Below are positions 10,603 to 20,938 of a DNA stretch of 64,000 nucleotides, piece by piece. A model generated the notes under the pieces. It was given only the letters and a program-made list of their open reading frames with translations. It was not told the origin of the DNA and did no database searches. Positions within the stretch are counted from its first letter, which is position 1, and every line of letters begins with the position of its first letter. Origin of the DNA: Boesenbergia rotunda (Eukaryota > Streptophyta > Magnoliopsida > Zingiberales > Zingiberaceae). The position numbers and the translations under genes are program-made. The stretch is from positions 300,065 through 364,064 of the forward strand of contig JAGFNQ010005667.1 of the NCBI GenBank assembly GCA_024364735.1, read 5' to 3'.

Positions 10603-12242
10603 TTATCTAATTATAAAAATTATTTTTAAATTGGCTCCCCCTGGACTAAAGCCACGATAATAGTTCGGCAAGATATGAATCTTGTCCTTGGGGATCCAAT
10701 ACTCGTTTGGTCCAGCTTGGTTATTTAAGCATAGTTTTGGTACCCATGCTTGAATTTTGGGTCTGGATTGGAATACAGCATAGTATGACCTCTGTCTCGA
10801 CTTGGTTCGATATCCTAACCCGGATCGATTTAGAACGGATTTCTGTTTTCCAAGGATTATGTCAAGACCCTTGGAACCCGAGGTGAATCGTTCTAAAGCC
10901 GCTCTAAGGTCCTTGACTTGAGTTTTCAAGGAGGAGTTCTCTTTCTCAAGCTTTTCAACTTGAGTAGAGGTTCCTTCTTGAACCTTCTCGGTCAAAGATC
11001 TAGAGTCAGCTCACTCTTTCAGGAGTTTTACTTCCTATCGAAGGGACTCGACTCGGATTTTGGCTTTCACCAAGTTACAAGATAAATATTCTTTAACTCT
11101 GATAATTGAACATTAGAATAACCACTTACAGTTATTTTGCCGTTCTCCGAAATGGTGAGGCTTCCGTCGTCCGTCTCCGATTCTGATCCGGTGTCGATGT
11201 CTTCCGAAGTAGTCAAGGCAAGAAGGTTCGATTGTGGGGCCTCTTTTTCTTCTTCGGAGGAAGACTCGTCCCACGTGGCTTGAAGGGCCTTCTTCCTTCG
11301 AGTCTTCTTGGCTTCTTTCAGATTAGGGCACTCCGATTTGTAGTGTCCCTTATTGTTGCATTCGTAGCAGGTTACGTTTGATTTGGTCTTAGACGTTGAG
11401 GGTTCAGCTGGATCTTCCTTCTTTCGGCTGGCTTTTCTTCTGTTGGTCTGATGCTTCAGTTCCTTGTAGTAGTTTCGGGCTAACCGAACCATCTTGGGTC
11501 GATCTCCTTCGCTGTCTTCTGAGTCAGACTCGGGTGCAGGTTGAGGCTTTTTCTTGGCCACCTTTCCTTGTGTTTTTCCTGCAAGAAAAGCAATACCTTT
11601 CTCGTCTAAAGTGCAGTTAGTCTGCTCATGTAATTTTAATTCTGAAAATAATTCGTCTAATTTAATTTTAGAAAGATCTCTAGAAACTTTGTAAGCATCT
11701 ACCATAGATGCCCACAAAGTATTTCTTGGGAAGGCATTTAGAGTATACCTGATAAGGTCACGGTTTTCTACCTTGTGACCGATTGTGTGCAGGCCGTTCA
11801 TCAACTCCTGGATTTTGGCGTGGAGCTGGACTGCTGATTCACTTTTGTTCATTTTGATGGTGTACAATCTGTTTAGCAGTAGGTCTCTTTTGCTGATTCT
11901 GGTGTCGGAGGTACCTTCATGCAACTCGATCAGCTTACTCCAGAGTTCTTTGGCGCTGTTAAAGGGACCCACCCGGTTCAGTTCTTCTTTGGTTAATCTA
12001 CACTGTAGCGTCTGGGTTGCTTTTGCATCAGCCTCGATCTTTTTCTTCAGCGAGGCATCCCATTCTGTGTAGTGTTGTGCCACTCCTTCAGCATTCTTGG
12101 GGATTTCCAGGCCAGATTTGATTATGATTCACATATCAACTTGAGTTTTCAGGTGGACTTCCATCCGACTCTTCCAGTAGGAGAAGTCTTCTCCACTGAA
12201 GAGGAGTGGCCTGGCTGTGCTGAAACCCTCATGCATGGCCAT
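10603..12242 (-). pseudogene. gag: Gag of nested family A element
   Basis: Start ATG at 12242 (MAMHEGFSTARPLLF). It carries the DUF4219/UBN2-like gag region, zinc knuckle CYECNNKGHYKSEC (about 11372-11331) and an acidic plus coiled-coil C-terminus. The C-terminus matches the outer element's gag, ending IFIIR. Damage: TGA at 12131-12129 where Trp is expected, an indel near 11090 and further stops about 11070-11000. Otherwise it is closely similar to 3-1208. Its N-terminal 220 codons show what is missing from the window's first gene. The GTAAGT donor motif is preserved near 11128. Confidence 0.88.
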
Positions 12243-12453
12243 TAAAATTCCTGAAATGACAAAAACAAAGAAATTCTTGTCCCAAGACTTGGTCTTGGAT
12301 TAGTAGTGCGGGAATAAAATAAATGAGAAAAAGCGATCGAGTGGTGTTGCACCAACCTCGATTAACGAGAAAAATTCGAAAGAAAAAGGGAAAAAAATTT
12401 CGTAAAATCCGAAAAACTCTCAAATTTGTGGTTGCACCAAATTTGAGCCACCC

Positions 12454-12465
12454 GCTCTGATACCA
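12454..12465 (-). other. Primer-binding site, initiator tRNA-Met type
   Basis: TGGTATCAGAGC on the minus strand, two bases after the LTR end. This is the standard copia primer site and fixes the orientation of this element. Confidence 0.93.
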
Positions 12466-12467
12466 CT

Positions 12468-13790
12468 TGTTGGATCGAAGAAAACGATAGAGGGGGGGTG
12501 AATATCGTTAAAACTTTTCGAATTAAAGAAAGAGAAAATACGCAGCGGAAAGAAATAAATCACACAGGAACACAAGTCAATTTTTACTTGGTTCGGAGTC
12601 GCAGTCGGCTCCTACTCCAAGGCCCACGGTCCTTGACCATTTACTTTGGGCAATACTATAATCGCGCAAAAAGGATTTACAAGTTAAGTACAGCAGTATT
12701 TCAGGAAATTAAAATTTCTACACTTTTCGTTACCTACACCCGATGTGGATCGTATTTCGGTGCAGAGGGTCATCGTCGGCGCTGGATCTCGAAGTCGGAG
12801 TTTGCCGGGGCATAGTGCTTGAACGAAATGCTTTGGAGCGTTGAGAGAATGTGTTGTAGAAGCCTTGGGGTCGAGCACCCTTTTATAGTGCTCCTGGGGG
12901 CGCCTGATCCGTTGGGAGCGCCTGACACGTGCCTTCATCTGCGAAAACCTCTATCCGCAGCTCGGTCAGCGCTTATCCCCTCCGATTCGGCCCTTGGTCT
13001 GACTGGGGTGCCCGGGACCTCCTGGGCGCCTAGCTTGACCTGGTCCAATAGCTTCGTGGCAGATTTGCTTCGATGGCCACTTTGACATTGACCTTGGTCG
13101 CCTAGCCCAGTGTGGTTTCGAAGCAGTCTTGCTTAATTGCTGTTTTGGCCTTTCACCTTGGGCGCCCGGGACCTCCCGGGCGCCTAGCCCAGTTGCCTAC
13201 CCCTTTCTTTTGGGGCGTTCTGAGCTGCAGAAACACAATCCTTCGTTCCCTGCAACCAAGGTTAGTTCCAAAACAAACCAAGCAAGATTGTTAGTCAATA
13301 TTTACAGCTGTAGCTGTCTTGGTTCTGACTTCGGGTCTCCCAAATGGAACCCTAGGTCGAACCGATGCCTACTGTTCCCTTGACGGAGAACGCGTCCTCA
13401 CCTACTCCTCTCAGGAGAGTTTACCTTTTGCCAACCGGCTTCTCCGGTTGGACTTTTGCCCAATCCACCTGACCAGGTCTTCGTGCCCAACTTCCGGTCA
13501 GGTCTTCGGTGCCCAGCCCCTTGCCAGGACTTCGTGCCCAGTCCTCGACCAGGACTTCTTTGCCCGACTTCCGGTCAGGTCTTCTTGCCCTGTCCTTGAC
13601 CAGGACTTCTTTGCCCAACTCTTTGTCAGGACTTCTTGGCCCAACCCTTTGTCAAGACTTCTTGCCTAGTGTACCTAGGGCTTCTTCCTGCACACTCAGT
13701 GAACAAGTTAGAACACAACAACATCTTAACTTCTGAACCCTTTGCCATTATCAAAACCCAGGTTTGACTTAGGTGCTGCCTGTACCAACA
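12468..13790 (-). repeat. 5' LTR of nested family A element (1323 bp)
   Basis: TGTTGG...CCAACA ends, near-identical to 5376-6687. TATAAAA lies at 12881-12887 (minus). Relative to the 3' LTR it lacks one hairpin: near 13090-13105 about 18 bp are missing, removing most of one GGCGCCCGGG palindrome. Confidence 0.93.
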
Positions 13791-13795
13791 AATCT
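13791..13795. repeat. Target-site duplication AATCT (right)
   Basis: Matches 5371-5375 and resumes the outer element's 3' UTR. Confidence 0.93.
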
Positions 13796-14524
13796 AACTT
13801 GATCAGATCACTTAACTTGACTAACCCTAAAGCTACTGTTTATAACAGTTAGTAAGTAGCTAACTGGGTTAGACAGGACCCGAAAGAAAAAATCTAAATT
13901 GATTTGGTCTAGTTTATGCTTATAATTGGTTCAATACAGTATTTTTACTTTCCTTACTCAATTTTTTACGATATTTTTTTTTGATATATGGCAAAGGGAG
14001 AGAGGTTGGAAAGGAGAGAAAAGAAGTTTTTAAAATTTAAATACAAAAACTTTTATCTCCTTTTTCAAAAAGTAAAGTAACAAAAATTGTTTTGAAAATT
14101 GTCTAAGTACTTAATTCAAAACTCTTTTTCAAAGTTATTTTGGAAAACTTCAAAATTTTCTAAGTGTTAAAAGTTCAAAATTATTTTGGAAAATTTTCTA
14201 AGTGTTAAAAACTTCAAAATTATTTTGGAAAATTTTCTAAGTGTTAAAAACTTCAAAATGTTTTGGAAAATTTTCTAAGTGCCCAACTTGAAAACATTTT
14301 GGAAATTTTTTCTAACTTGAAAATCCCTAAGTGTTGAAAACCTGAAAAATCTTTTCATTTTATGATAGACAAGGACTTAGAAATGTTTTCAAAAACCCTC
14401 ACGTATTTTTGAAAAACTCAGGGGGAGAATTTCTTCCAAGGAGGAAATTACGTACTTGTTTATTTACTTGCATCATTAACTTAACTTTTTGAACCGTGTT
14501 GCCATAAATCAAAAAGTGAGAGAT
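13796..14524 (+). other. Outer family A 3' UTR continued, AT repeat, polypurine tract
   Basis: Continues the 3' UTR of the outer copia element. An AT-rich tandem repeat with a unit of about 39 bp (TTGGAAAATTTTCTAAGTGT core) spans about 14090-14340. Purine tracts occur at about 14418-14429 (CAGGGGGAGAA) and next to the LTR at about 14509-14524 (a mutated AAAAAGTGAGAGAT). Confidence 0.8.
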
Positions 14525-15717
14525 TGTTGGTGCAGGCAACACCTAAGTCTAACCTGGGTTTTGATAATGACAAAGGGTTCAGAAGTTAAGATGTTATTGT
14601 GATCTAACTTGTTCACTGAGTGTGCAGGAAGAAGTCCTAGGTACACTAGGCAAGAAGTCCTGGCAAAGGGCTGGGCAAAGAAGTCCTGGTCGAGGATTGG
14701 GCAAGAAGTCCTGGCAAGGGGCTGGGCACCGAAGACCTGACCGAAAGTTGGGCACGAAGACCTGGTCAGGTGGATTGGCCAAAAGTCCAACCGGAGGAGA
14801 CGGTTGACACAAGGTAAACTCTCCTGAGAGGAGTAGGTGAGGACGCATTCCCCGTTGAGGGAACAGTAGGCGTCGGTTCGACCTAGGGTTCCATTTAGGA
14901 GACCCGAAGTCAGAACCAAGACAGCTACGGCTGTAACCAATGTTCATTATGTTTTGGGACTAACCTAAGTTGCAGGGTCGAAGGACTGGTCGTCTGCAAG
15001 TGAGGGACTTCACTAGGCCTAGGCACCCGAATGGACACAGGCGCTCGAATGGGCTCAGGCGCCCGTATGGATACGGGCACCCAAGAGTGAAGGCAAAACC
15101 CAAAACATAGCTGCGAAACCTCTGGACCAAGCCGGATCAGGTGCCCGTGAGGTCACGGGCGCCCCCATCAGCTCAGGCGCCCAAGTGGAGGTGGATAAGC
15201 GCTGATATAGCCCGCGGATAAGGATTCGCGCATCGAAGTGCACGTGTTAGGCGCCCCCAACGTCACAGGCGCCCGTATGAGCACTATAAAAGGGGGTTCA
15301 CCCCCAAGGCTTCAACATCCATTCATTCCAACGCTCCAAACACTTTTGCTCACGCGCTGCACTTTGGCCAAGTTCCATTTCGAGATTTCTGCACCGACGA
15401 CGACCCTCTGCTCCGGAATTCAATCCATCTCGGGCGTCGGTAAAGTTTCAGTTTACGAAAGTGTTGTGATTTAATTTTCAAATTCTATATCTGTACGATC
15501 AATCTGTAATAATCTTTCTGAATATAGAATTGCCCAAAGTAAACGGTCAAGGACCGTGGGCCTTGGAGTAGGAGCCGACCGCGACTCCGAACCAAGTAAA
15601 AAAATCGACTTGTGTTCTTGTGTACTTTATTTCTTTCCGCTGCGTATTTGTTCTTTCTTAGTCTGAAAAGTTTTTAACGATATTCACCCCCCCTCTATCG
15701 TTTTCTTTAATCCAACA
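14525..15717 (+). repeat. 3' LTR of outer family A element (1193 bp)
   Basis: TGTTGG...CCAACA. U3 hairpins lie at about 15020-15280, including GGCGCCCGTA arms (15061-15084) and a GTG/CAC variant (15141-15165). TATAAAA is at 15285-15291, immediately followed by GGGGGTTCACCCCC. U3 lies before the TATA, so these hairpins are upstream promoter elements. The adjacent bases CCTTT (15718-15722) would be the right TSD; the left one is outside the window. Confidence 0.92.
15285..15291 (+). promoter_or_regulatory. TATA box of family A LTR
   Basis: CACTATAAAAGGGGG, conserved in all family A LTRs here (5791-5797 and 12881-12887 on minus; about 38130-38136 on minus in the fragment). Hairpins lie just upstream in each. 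Confidence 0.75.
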
Positions 15718-16690
15718 CCTTTGGCCCAGCTTGCAGACTGATTCTCTCAAGTTCGTGGCTAGATGTGAAGCCTGTCAAAGACATCACCATGTGACTCACC
15801 GCCCGACGGAGCCCTTGCGAGTTTCTACAGTATCCTACCCTTTCGATCAATGGGGAATGGACATCGTAGGCCCCTTTTCCACTGGGCCCCAGCAGAAGAA
15901 ATTTCTGCTGGTTCTCGTTGATTACTTCTCTAAGTGGGTAGAAGCCGAGCCTCTAGCAAACATCACGGAGGTGGCAGTGATGAAAGTCTTATGGAGGGAC
16001 ATTGTCTGCCGATACGACATCCCTCACAAGCTGGTGTCGGACAATGGTAGATAATTTTTCGGACGCAAGCTAAAAGAGTGGTGCGAAGGGTTAGGCATTC
16101 AGCAGGCCTTCACCTCAGTCGCATACCTGCAGAGCAATGGACAAGCCGAGGTTGTCAATCGAGAAATCCTGCGGGAACTCAAGATCAAGATAGACCACGT
16201 CGGGGGTAGCTGGGTTGAAGAACTCCCCAACATCCTGTGGTCCTACCGTACTACCCCGCGGGAAGGAATAGGTGAGAGCCCTTTCCAACTGGTCTACGGG
16301 GCTGAAGCCGTCATCCCAGTGGAAGTAGGGGAAGAGTCTACCTGACAACAATACTATCACAAGGAAGACAACGATCAGGAACCACTGATTGACCTAGACC
16401 TCATCTCGGAGGTTTGTGACAAAGCCGCAACCCGGTTGGAAGCATATCGACGAAGAATACAGCAAGCCTATAACCGCCGGGTGATCGCTCACAGCTTTGA
16501 AGTTGGGGATAAAGTCTGGAAAAGGATCAAACCGGTTGGCGACCCGGGGAAGCTGGAGCCGCAATGGAACGGACCATACGTTATCATCAAAAATCTCACC
16601 GGAGGCAGCTATTATCTAGAGGACAACAAAGGCAAGAGACTAGAAAGGCCCTGGCATGCCAACAATCTACGCCCTTATCATACCCGGTGA
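15718..16690 (+). pseudogene. pol: Tat-type gypsy integrase, C-terminal part of pol
   Basis: Zinc-finger tail CEACQRHHHVTHRPTEPL, core Asp in WGMDIVGPF, second Asp in LVSDNG, Glu in SNGQAEVVNRE, then the C-terminal region with EAVIPVEV and the closing motif RPWHANNLRPYHTR before TGA at 16688. This motif set is typical of Tat/Retand-type gypsy polyproteins. Two in-frame stops: TAA 16052-16054 (CAA in the family motif DNGRQF) and TGA 16343-16345 (probably CGA). Both fit C-to-T change. The 5' part is cut by the copia insertion. Confidence 0.9.
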
Positions 16691-16816
16691 GGTATTCCAT
16701 TGTTCGTTTACTTGTTGTATTCATTCCACTGCCTGACAGTTCAATAAATCAAAACGGCAAAAGGAATAATATGAGGAAAGCGTTGAATCCCTATCTCTGC
16801 AAAACTCTACTGCCTC

Positions 16817-17710
16817 TCAGTAAGTAGGCTTGGCCTTGGTGCTGCACATGCCCGGCCAAGAGCTGTAAAACCCTACTGCCTCTCGGTGAGTAGGCTTAGC
16901 CTCGGTTCTGTGAGTAGGCTTGGCCTCGGTGATGCACATGCCCGGCCATGAGCTGCAAAACCCTACTGCCTCTCGGTGAGTAAGCTCGGCCTCGGTGCTG
17001 CACATGTCCTGCCAAGAGCTGCAAAACCCTACTGCCTCTCGGTGAGTAGGCTTGGCCTCGGTGCTGCATATACCTGGCCAAGAGCTGCAAAATCCTACTG
17101 CCTCTCGGTGAGTAGGCTTGGCCTCAGTGTTGCACATGCCCGGCCATGAGCTGCAAAACCCTACTGCAAGCCTCGGTGCTGCACATGCCCAGCCAAGAGC
17201 TGCAAAACCCTACTGCCTCTCAGTGAGTAGGCTTGGCCTCAGTGCTGCACATGCTCGGCTAAGAGCTACAAAATCCTACTACCTCTCGGTGAGTAGGCTT
17301 GGCCTCGGTGCTGCACAGTCTCGGCCAAGAGCTGCAAAACCCTACTGCCTCTCGGTGAGTAGGCTTGGTCTCGATGCTGCACAGGCCCGGCCAAGAGCTA
17401 CAAAACCCTACTGCCTCTCGGTGAGTAGGCTTGGCCTCGGAGCTGCACATGCCCGGCCAAGAGCTGCTAAACCCTACTGCCTCTCGGTGAGTAGGCTTGG
17501 CCTTGGTGCTGCACATGCCCGGCCAAGAGCTGCAAAACCCTACTGTCTCTCGATGAGTAGGCTTGGCCTCGGTGCTGCACATGCCCGGTCAAGAGCTGCA
17601 CATGCCCGGTCAAGAGCTGCAAAACCCTACTATCTCTCGGTGAGTAGGCTTGGCCCGGGTGCTGCACATGCCCGGCCAGGAGCTGGAAAACCCTACTGCC
17701 TCTCGATCCG
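16817..17710 (+). repeat. 66-bp tandem repeat, about 13 copies
   Basis: The unit contains CTGCAAAACCCTACTGCC, TCTCGGTGAGTAGGCTTGG and GCTGCACATGCCCGGCCAAG. The period of 66 is a multiple of three, which keeps long frames open on both strands; these are unlikely to be genes. Some units are shortened (near 16900, 17160, 17590). It lies between pol and the antisense gene. Confidence 0.9.
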
Positions 17711-17979
17711 GCCAGAAACTGATCATTCGAGAGGGAACAAGAAGTTACTAAAAATATAAAAAGTCTATAAATGTTGGCAGCCAGGGCTGAAACGATTACT
17801 AACGGAGAGAATTTGAAAAAGAAGAAAATGCAACAGACAAGAAGTGGTCGAGGAACCCGTGCCCCACGTCAGGAAGGTTTCTATATATTCTGCTCTTCAG
17901 GAGGAAGGTTGTCCCAGACCCGTTGGACAGTGATAGCACTCAAGTTTGAACTTGGTTTCAGTAGCTGATCCTTTTCCAA
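17711..17979. other. Spacer between tandem repeat and antisense gene
   Basis: Non-coding; I see nothing recognisable in it. Confidence 0.5.
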
Positions 17980-20349
17980 CTAGCAGATAGCGACATGGAA
18001 GCCCTGTTTGAGGCGCTTCAATGCCTGCACGACTACAACCTCGGCGTACTCTTCCGATTGCAGGAATTTAACTTTGAACTCCGCCTCGGCTCTAGATAGT
18101 TGGGATGCATGCTCATTCTGATGCTGCTGTAACTGGGCCTCAGCCTCCCCCTTTGCGGTCTTCAACGCCGCCACCTCATGGAGCAGGCAATCCCGAGCCT
18201 CCTGCATTTCCTGGAGCTTCTTGGCAGCGACAAAAGCTTGAGCCTCGGCTTGAGTAACCTTCTCCTGAAGGTTATCGGTATCAGCAGCTGATATCTCTAG
18301 ATCATACTCTTGCATAATCAGTAGACGTTCTCGTGCCTCGTGTCGAGCCTCCAGAGCTTTCTTTGAAGACTCCAGGAGTTGGATTCGATCGGACAACTCC
18401 GTCGTTTGAGCCTGGAGCTACTTACGCTTCTGGGATAGCTTCTGCAGGTCCTCGGCCAGGGCTTGACTCTTCTCGGACCCAAGGTGTTCTCGGACTTGAT
18501 AGTCGTGTATAATATCATCATATGCTAACAGAGTATTGAGATAGTGCTCGATCTTCGCCCGGAGCGCTTGACTAACCTCCAACTGCAGGATGCCAGCCTC
18601 GCGGGCCCGGCCCGCCTCTGCCTCGGCTATCGCTACTCGCTGAAGGAGGTCTTCCATGACCCCCCCGGAACACAGCAGACGGCTCGTAGCGGCACAATTA
18701 GAGGCAACCTGCCAGCAAAGCAGAGATAGTCAATGCAAAAGGCATTGAAACAGGAAGTGCGCCAAAATACTCACCGTCAATAGAGACCGATGTAACAGGC
18801 CCAGGTATTGGGCTGATCCAGCTACCCACCATGGTAAAACGAGAGGAGGAAGAATTCTATCAGCAGGGGGCCCTGACTGACTGGGAACGTCTCTTGGGTC
18901 GGGAACATCTTCTTCTGAACTTGAAGCCCTCGGCGAATCCTCAGAAGTGATTCCCTTTATCCGGATGGATTGGGAACGGCTTGTCGCCTTCTTCTTTGCC
19001 ATGGGGGCCTTCCGGTGGGAGCTGGGCAGGTCCTTGGACGCCTCCTTGCCGCGAGGAGCAGCCGGAGGGCCAACCGGGGGAGCTAGGGGAGGCAGGGCAT
19101 CGATGATGGGAGTAGTGGCCTCAACAACTGAGGAAGAAGAGCCCTCTCGAACTCTCGGAGACCGTGGAGCCACGTCCTCGGGGGCATCCGAGCGCAACAA
19201 CTCTAAGGATAGGCCCTTCTTCAACCTCTTCAGGGAGCGATCCCTTCGGGATAGATGCTCCCGCCGCCTCTTCTCGGGCGTGTGGGTCTTTGAAGGTGCG
19301 ATAGATGGAGGGGGTGCAACTTCTCCCTCTAGGGCCTCGGTAGTAGAAACAGTTGAATCCCCTTCGAGGTCCGTTGGCAACTCTGATGCTCCGATATCTC
19401 GGGGGGCCTCGGGGGCGACTCGGTCTGTGGAGGGCTCTTCCACTCCCTTACAATCCTCAGTGGAGATTCCCGAAGGAACAGAAGAGGCTGAACCTGGGAC
19501 CAGCGCCTGTTCATTGGCCTGGTCCCACTTCAGGAGTTGATTCATCACTCGGGAGTACATGACGTCGCCTGCAAAATAGAGATAAAAAGGCATCAGTCAG
19601 TATTAATCAGGAAGCGTACCAGGCAAAAAAGCAACTTACGAAGATTAGAGCTAAGGCGCGTGACTCTCGGGCTAAGCTTAGCCCGATAAAGGAACTCCTT
19701 GCATTGCACCAGTTGGAGCCCGTGGAGCTCCATCCCGGCCAGGATACTCCTAGCCCTCTGATATCCCTTGTCCTGTTGGAAATCGCCGAGATTGGAGACC
19801 GGGGGTAAACTGGCTGTTCAGTGGATAGGGCTAAAAGGACTCTCGGGAAGCTGGATATAGAAGAACCGTTCCTTCCACCCCTTGTGGGAAGAAGGAAGAC
19901 CCCCCAAGAACATATGGCCGGAACGAGCGGTAAAGCTAAATGCCCCCCGGGACCCGATAGGAACAAAGAAGAAATGGAAGAATCGGGGGGTTAGGGGGAT
20001 GTCGAAAATATTGAAGACTACAACAGCTCCGCCCATCTAGGCAAAGGCATTCGGGGCCATCTGTTATAGAGGAATACCAAAGTATTTACTCACATTCATG
20101 TAAAAGGGCGGGATAGGGAAGCGAAGCTTTAACTCCACCTACCCCAGGAAAAAAGTATAAAAATCCTTACTGGTTGTTACAGGTGGATGACCTGGGGTCC
20201 CAGTCTCTTGGGATACCATACTTCTAGCGGGCGGCCTGGAGGGATTCCAACCTAACCCGGGAAGAGATGATATCGTACCATTCCGTAGGGAATCCTAACT
20301 CTTTCAGGGAGAGCTCATCGTGGCCTAGGGTTTTCTTCTTCTTCTCCAT
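17980..20349 (-). pseudogene. Antisense gene of Tat element (Transposase_28-like), broken
   Basis: Runs opposite to the element's pol, as in known Tat elements. ATG at 20349 (MEKKKKTLGHDELSL). The N-terminal domain includes PPFYMNVSKYFGIPL, QMAPNAF and GWKERFFYI, resembling Pfam Transposase_28 (putative gypsy type transposon). A Ser/Pro-rich acidic linker with a basic cluster (KRRREHLSRRDRSLKRLKKG, about 19275-19210) could be a nuclear signal. The C-terminus is a long coiled coil (about 18660-17980). Breaks include TAG near 20224, stops near 20090 and 20040, and frame changes near 19800, 19600 and 18420. Role unknown. A gene model spanning all parts is inferred from order and spacing. Confidence 0.72.
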
Positions 20350-20922
20350 CGGACTCAGGGAAATTGGGGAGGAAAAAATAGGAGACTTACCCTTGTAAAA
20401 GGGGCGCAGCGACAAGAAGAATAACCAGAGAACGAAGACACTTGAACATAGATAGGGCAAGGAGATTGCAGGGTGGCGATTGCACCCGCTTTTATAGGGA
20501 GAAGCCGCACCGCTATAAGCAATGAGGGAGCGACACGTCAAGGGCGCTGATTTATCCTCCTGAGGAGCCGCTAGCTCTTATTGTTGTCGCTTCATATGGT
20601 CCGCGGCAAGCATCGGTAAGAGTTCATCACACCCAGGGGAGGGACCACGTGGCGAGATTTCATTCGGGAGACGACTGGATTGCCATTGTAAGACCCCAAG
20701 TATTTATAAGGGGCCCGAGGTAGCCATCGGAGCGTCGCAGCATAATTTGTGGGAATGCGGGACATATTCAAAAACTAACCCGCAGTCCTGGGTGGCATAG
20801 GCTATATCTTGGGGCCTCAAGGGTCGCCAAAAAAGTCGTAGAAGACGAAGAGACCACCTAGACCTAGCTTCTTCATCACAACACTAGTCCGATCAGTCAG
20901 CCACACTTCATTCGATCAAACT
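20350..20922. other. Region upstream of antisense gene, before polypurine tract
   Basis: Mostly non-coding. On the minus strand it would hold the promoter of the antisense gene; TATAAAAGCGGG is seen at about 20496-20485 (minus). A second TATA-like run at 20700-20710 is less clear. Confidence 0.45.
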
Positions 20923-20936
20923 TGAAGGGAGGGACT
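20923..20936 (+). other. Polypurine tract of Tat element
   Basis: GAAGGGAGGGACT directly before the LTR start. Confidence 0.7.
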
Positions 20937-20938
20937 TG

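Larger units (their letters stand above)
5376..13790 (-). mobile_element. Complete non-autonomous family A element with accessory gene
   Basis: An 8415-bp element with 5' LTR 12468-13790, tRNA-Met primer site, gag pseudogene, accessory gene (8135-9466), 3' UTR, polypurine tracts and 3' LTR 5376-6687, all read on the minus strand. It is flanked by AATCT. Protease, integrase, RT and RNase H are absent apart from about 38 bp of the RNase H 3' end (7929-7966). It lies in the 3' UTR of an autonomous relative in opposite orientation. It would have to be moved by enzymes from an intact family A copy. Confidence 0.93.
1..15717 (+). mobile_element. Outer Ty1/copia element, family A (Sirevirus-like), 5' end outside window
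   Basis: This autonomous-type copia element reads gag, spacer, protease, integrase, reverse transcriptase, RNase H, 3' UTR, polypurine tract and 3' LTR (14525-15717). Its 5' LTR and the start of gag lie left of base 1. It is interrupted at 5375/5376 by a minus-strand relative (5376-13790); joining 5375 to 13796 restores a continuous 3' UTR. It sits inside the integrase gene of a Tat-type gypsy element. The copia domain order (integrase before RT) is read directly from the translation. Sirevirus-like assignment rests on the repeated polypurine tracts and palindromic LTR, known hallmarks of that group. Pol carries two in-frame stops, so this copy is probably dead. Confidence 0.93.

Noticed and set aside
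17118..17759. 213-codon ORF on plus strand
   Set aside because: It is produced by a 66-bp tandem repeat with a period divisible by three; equal-length frames are open on the other strand. No independent support for a protein.
18947..19540. 197-codon plus-strand ORF rich in Arg, Ser and Gly
   Set aside because: It is the complement of the Ser/Pro-rich linker of the antisense Tat gene. Low complexity allows both frames to be open.
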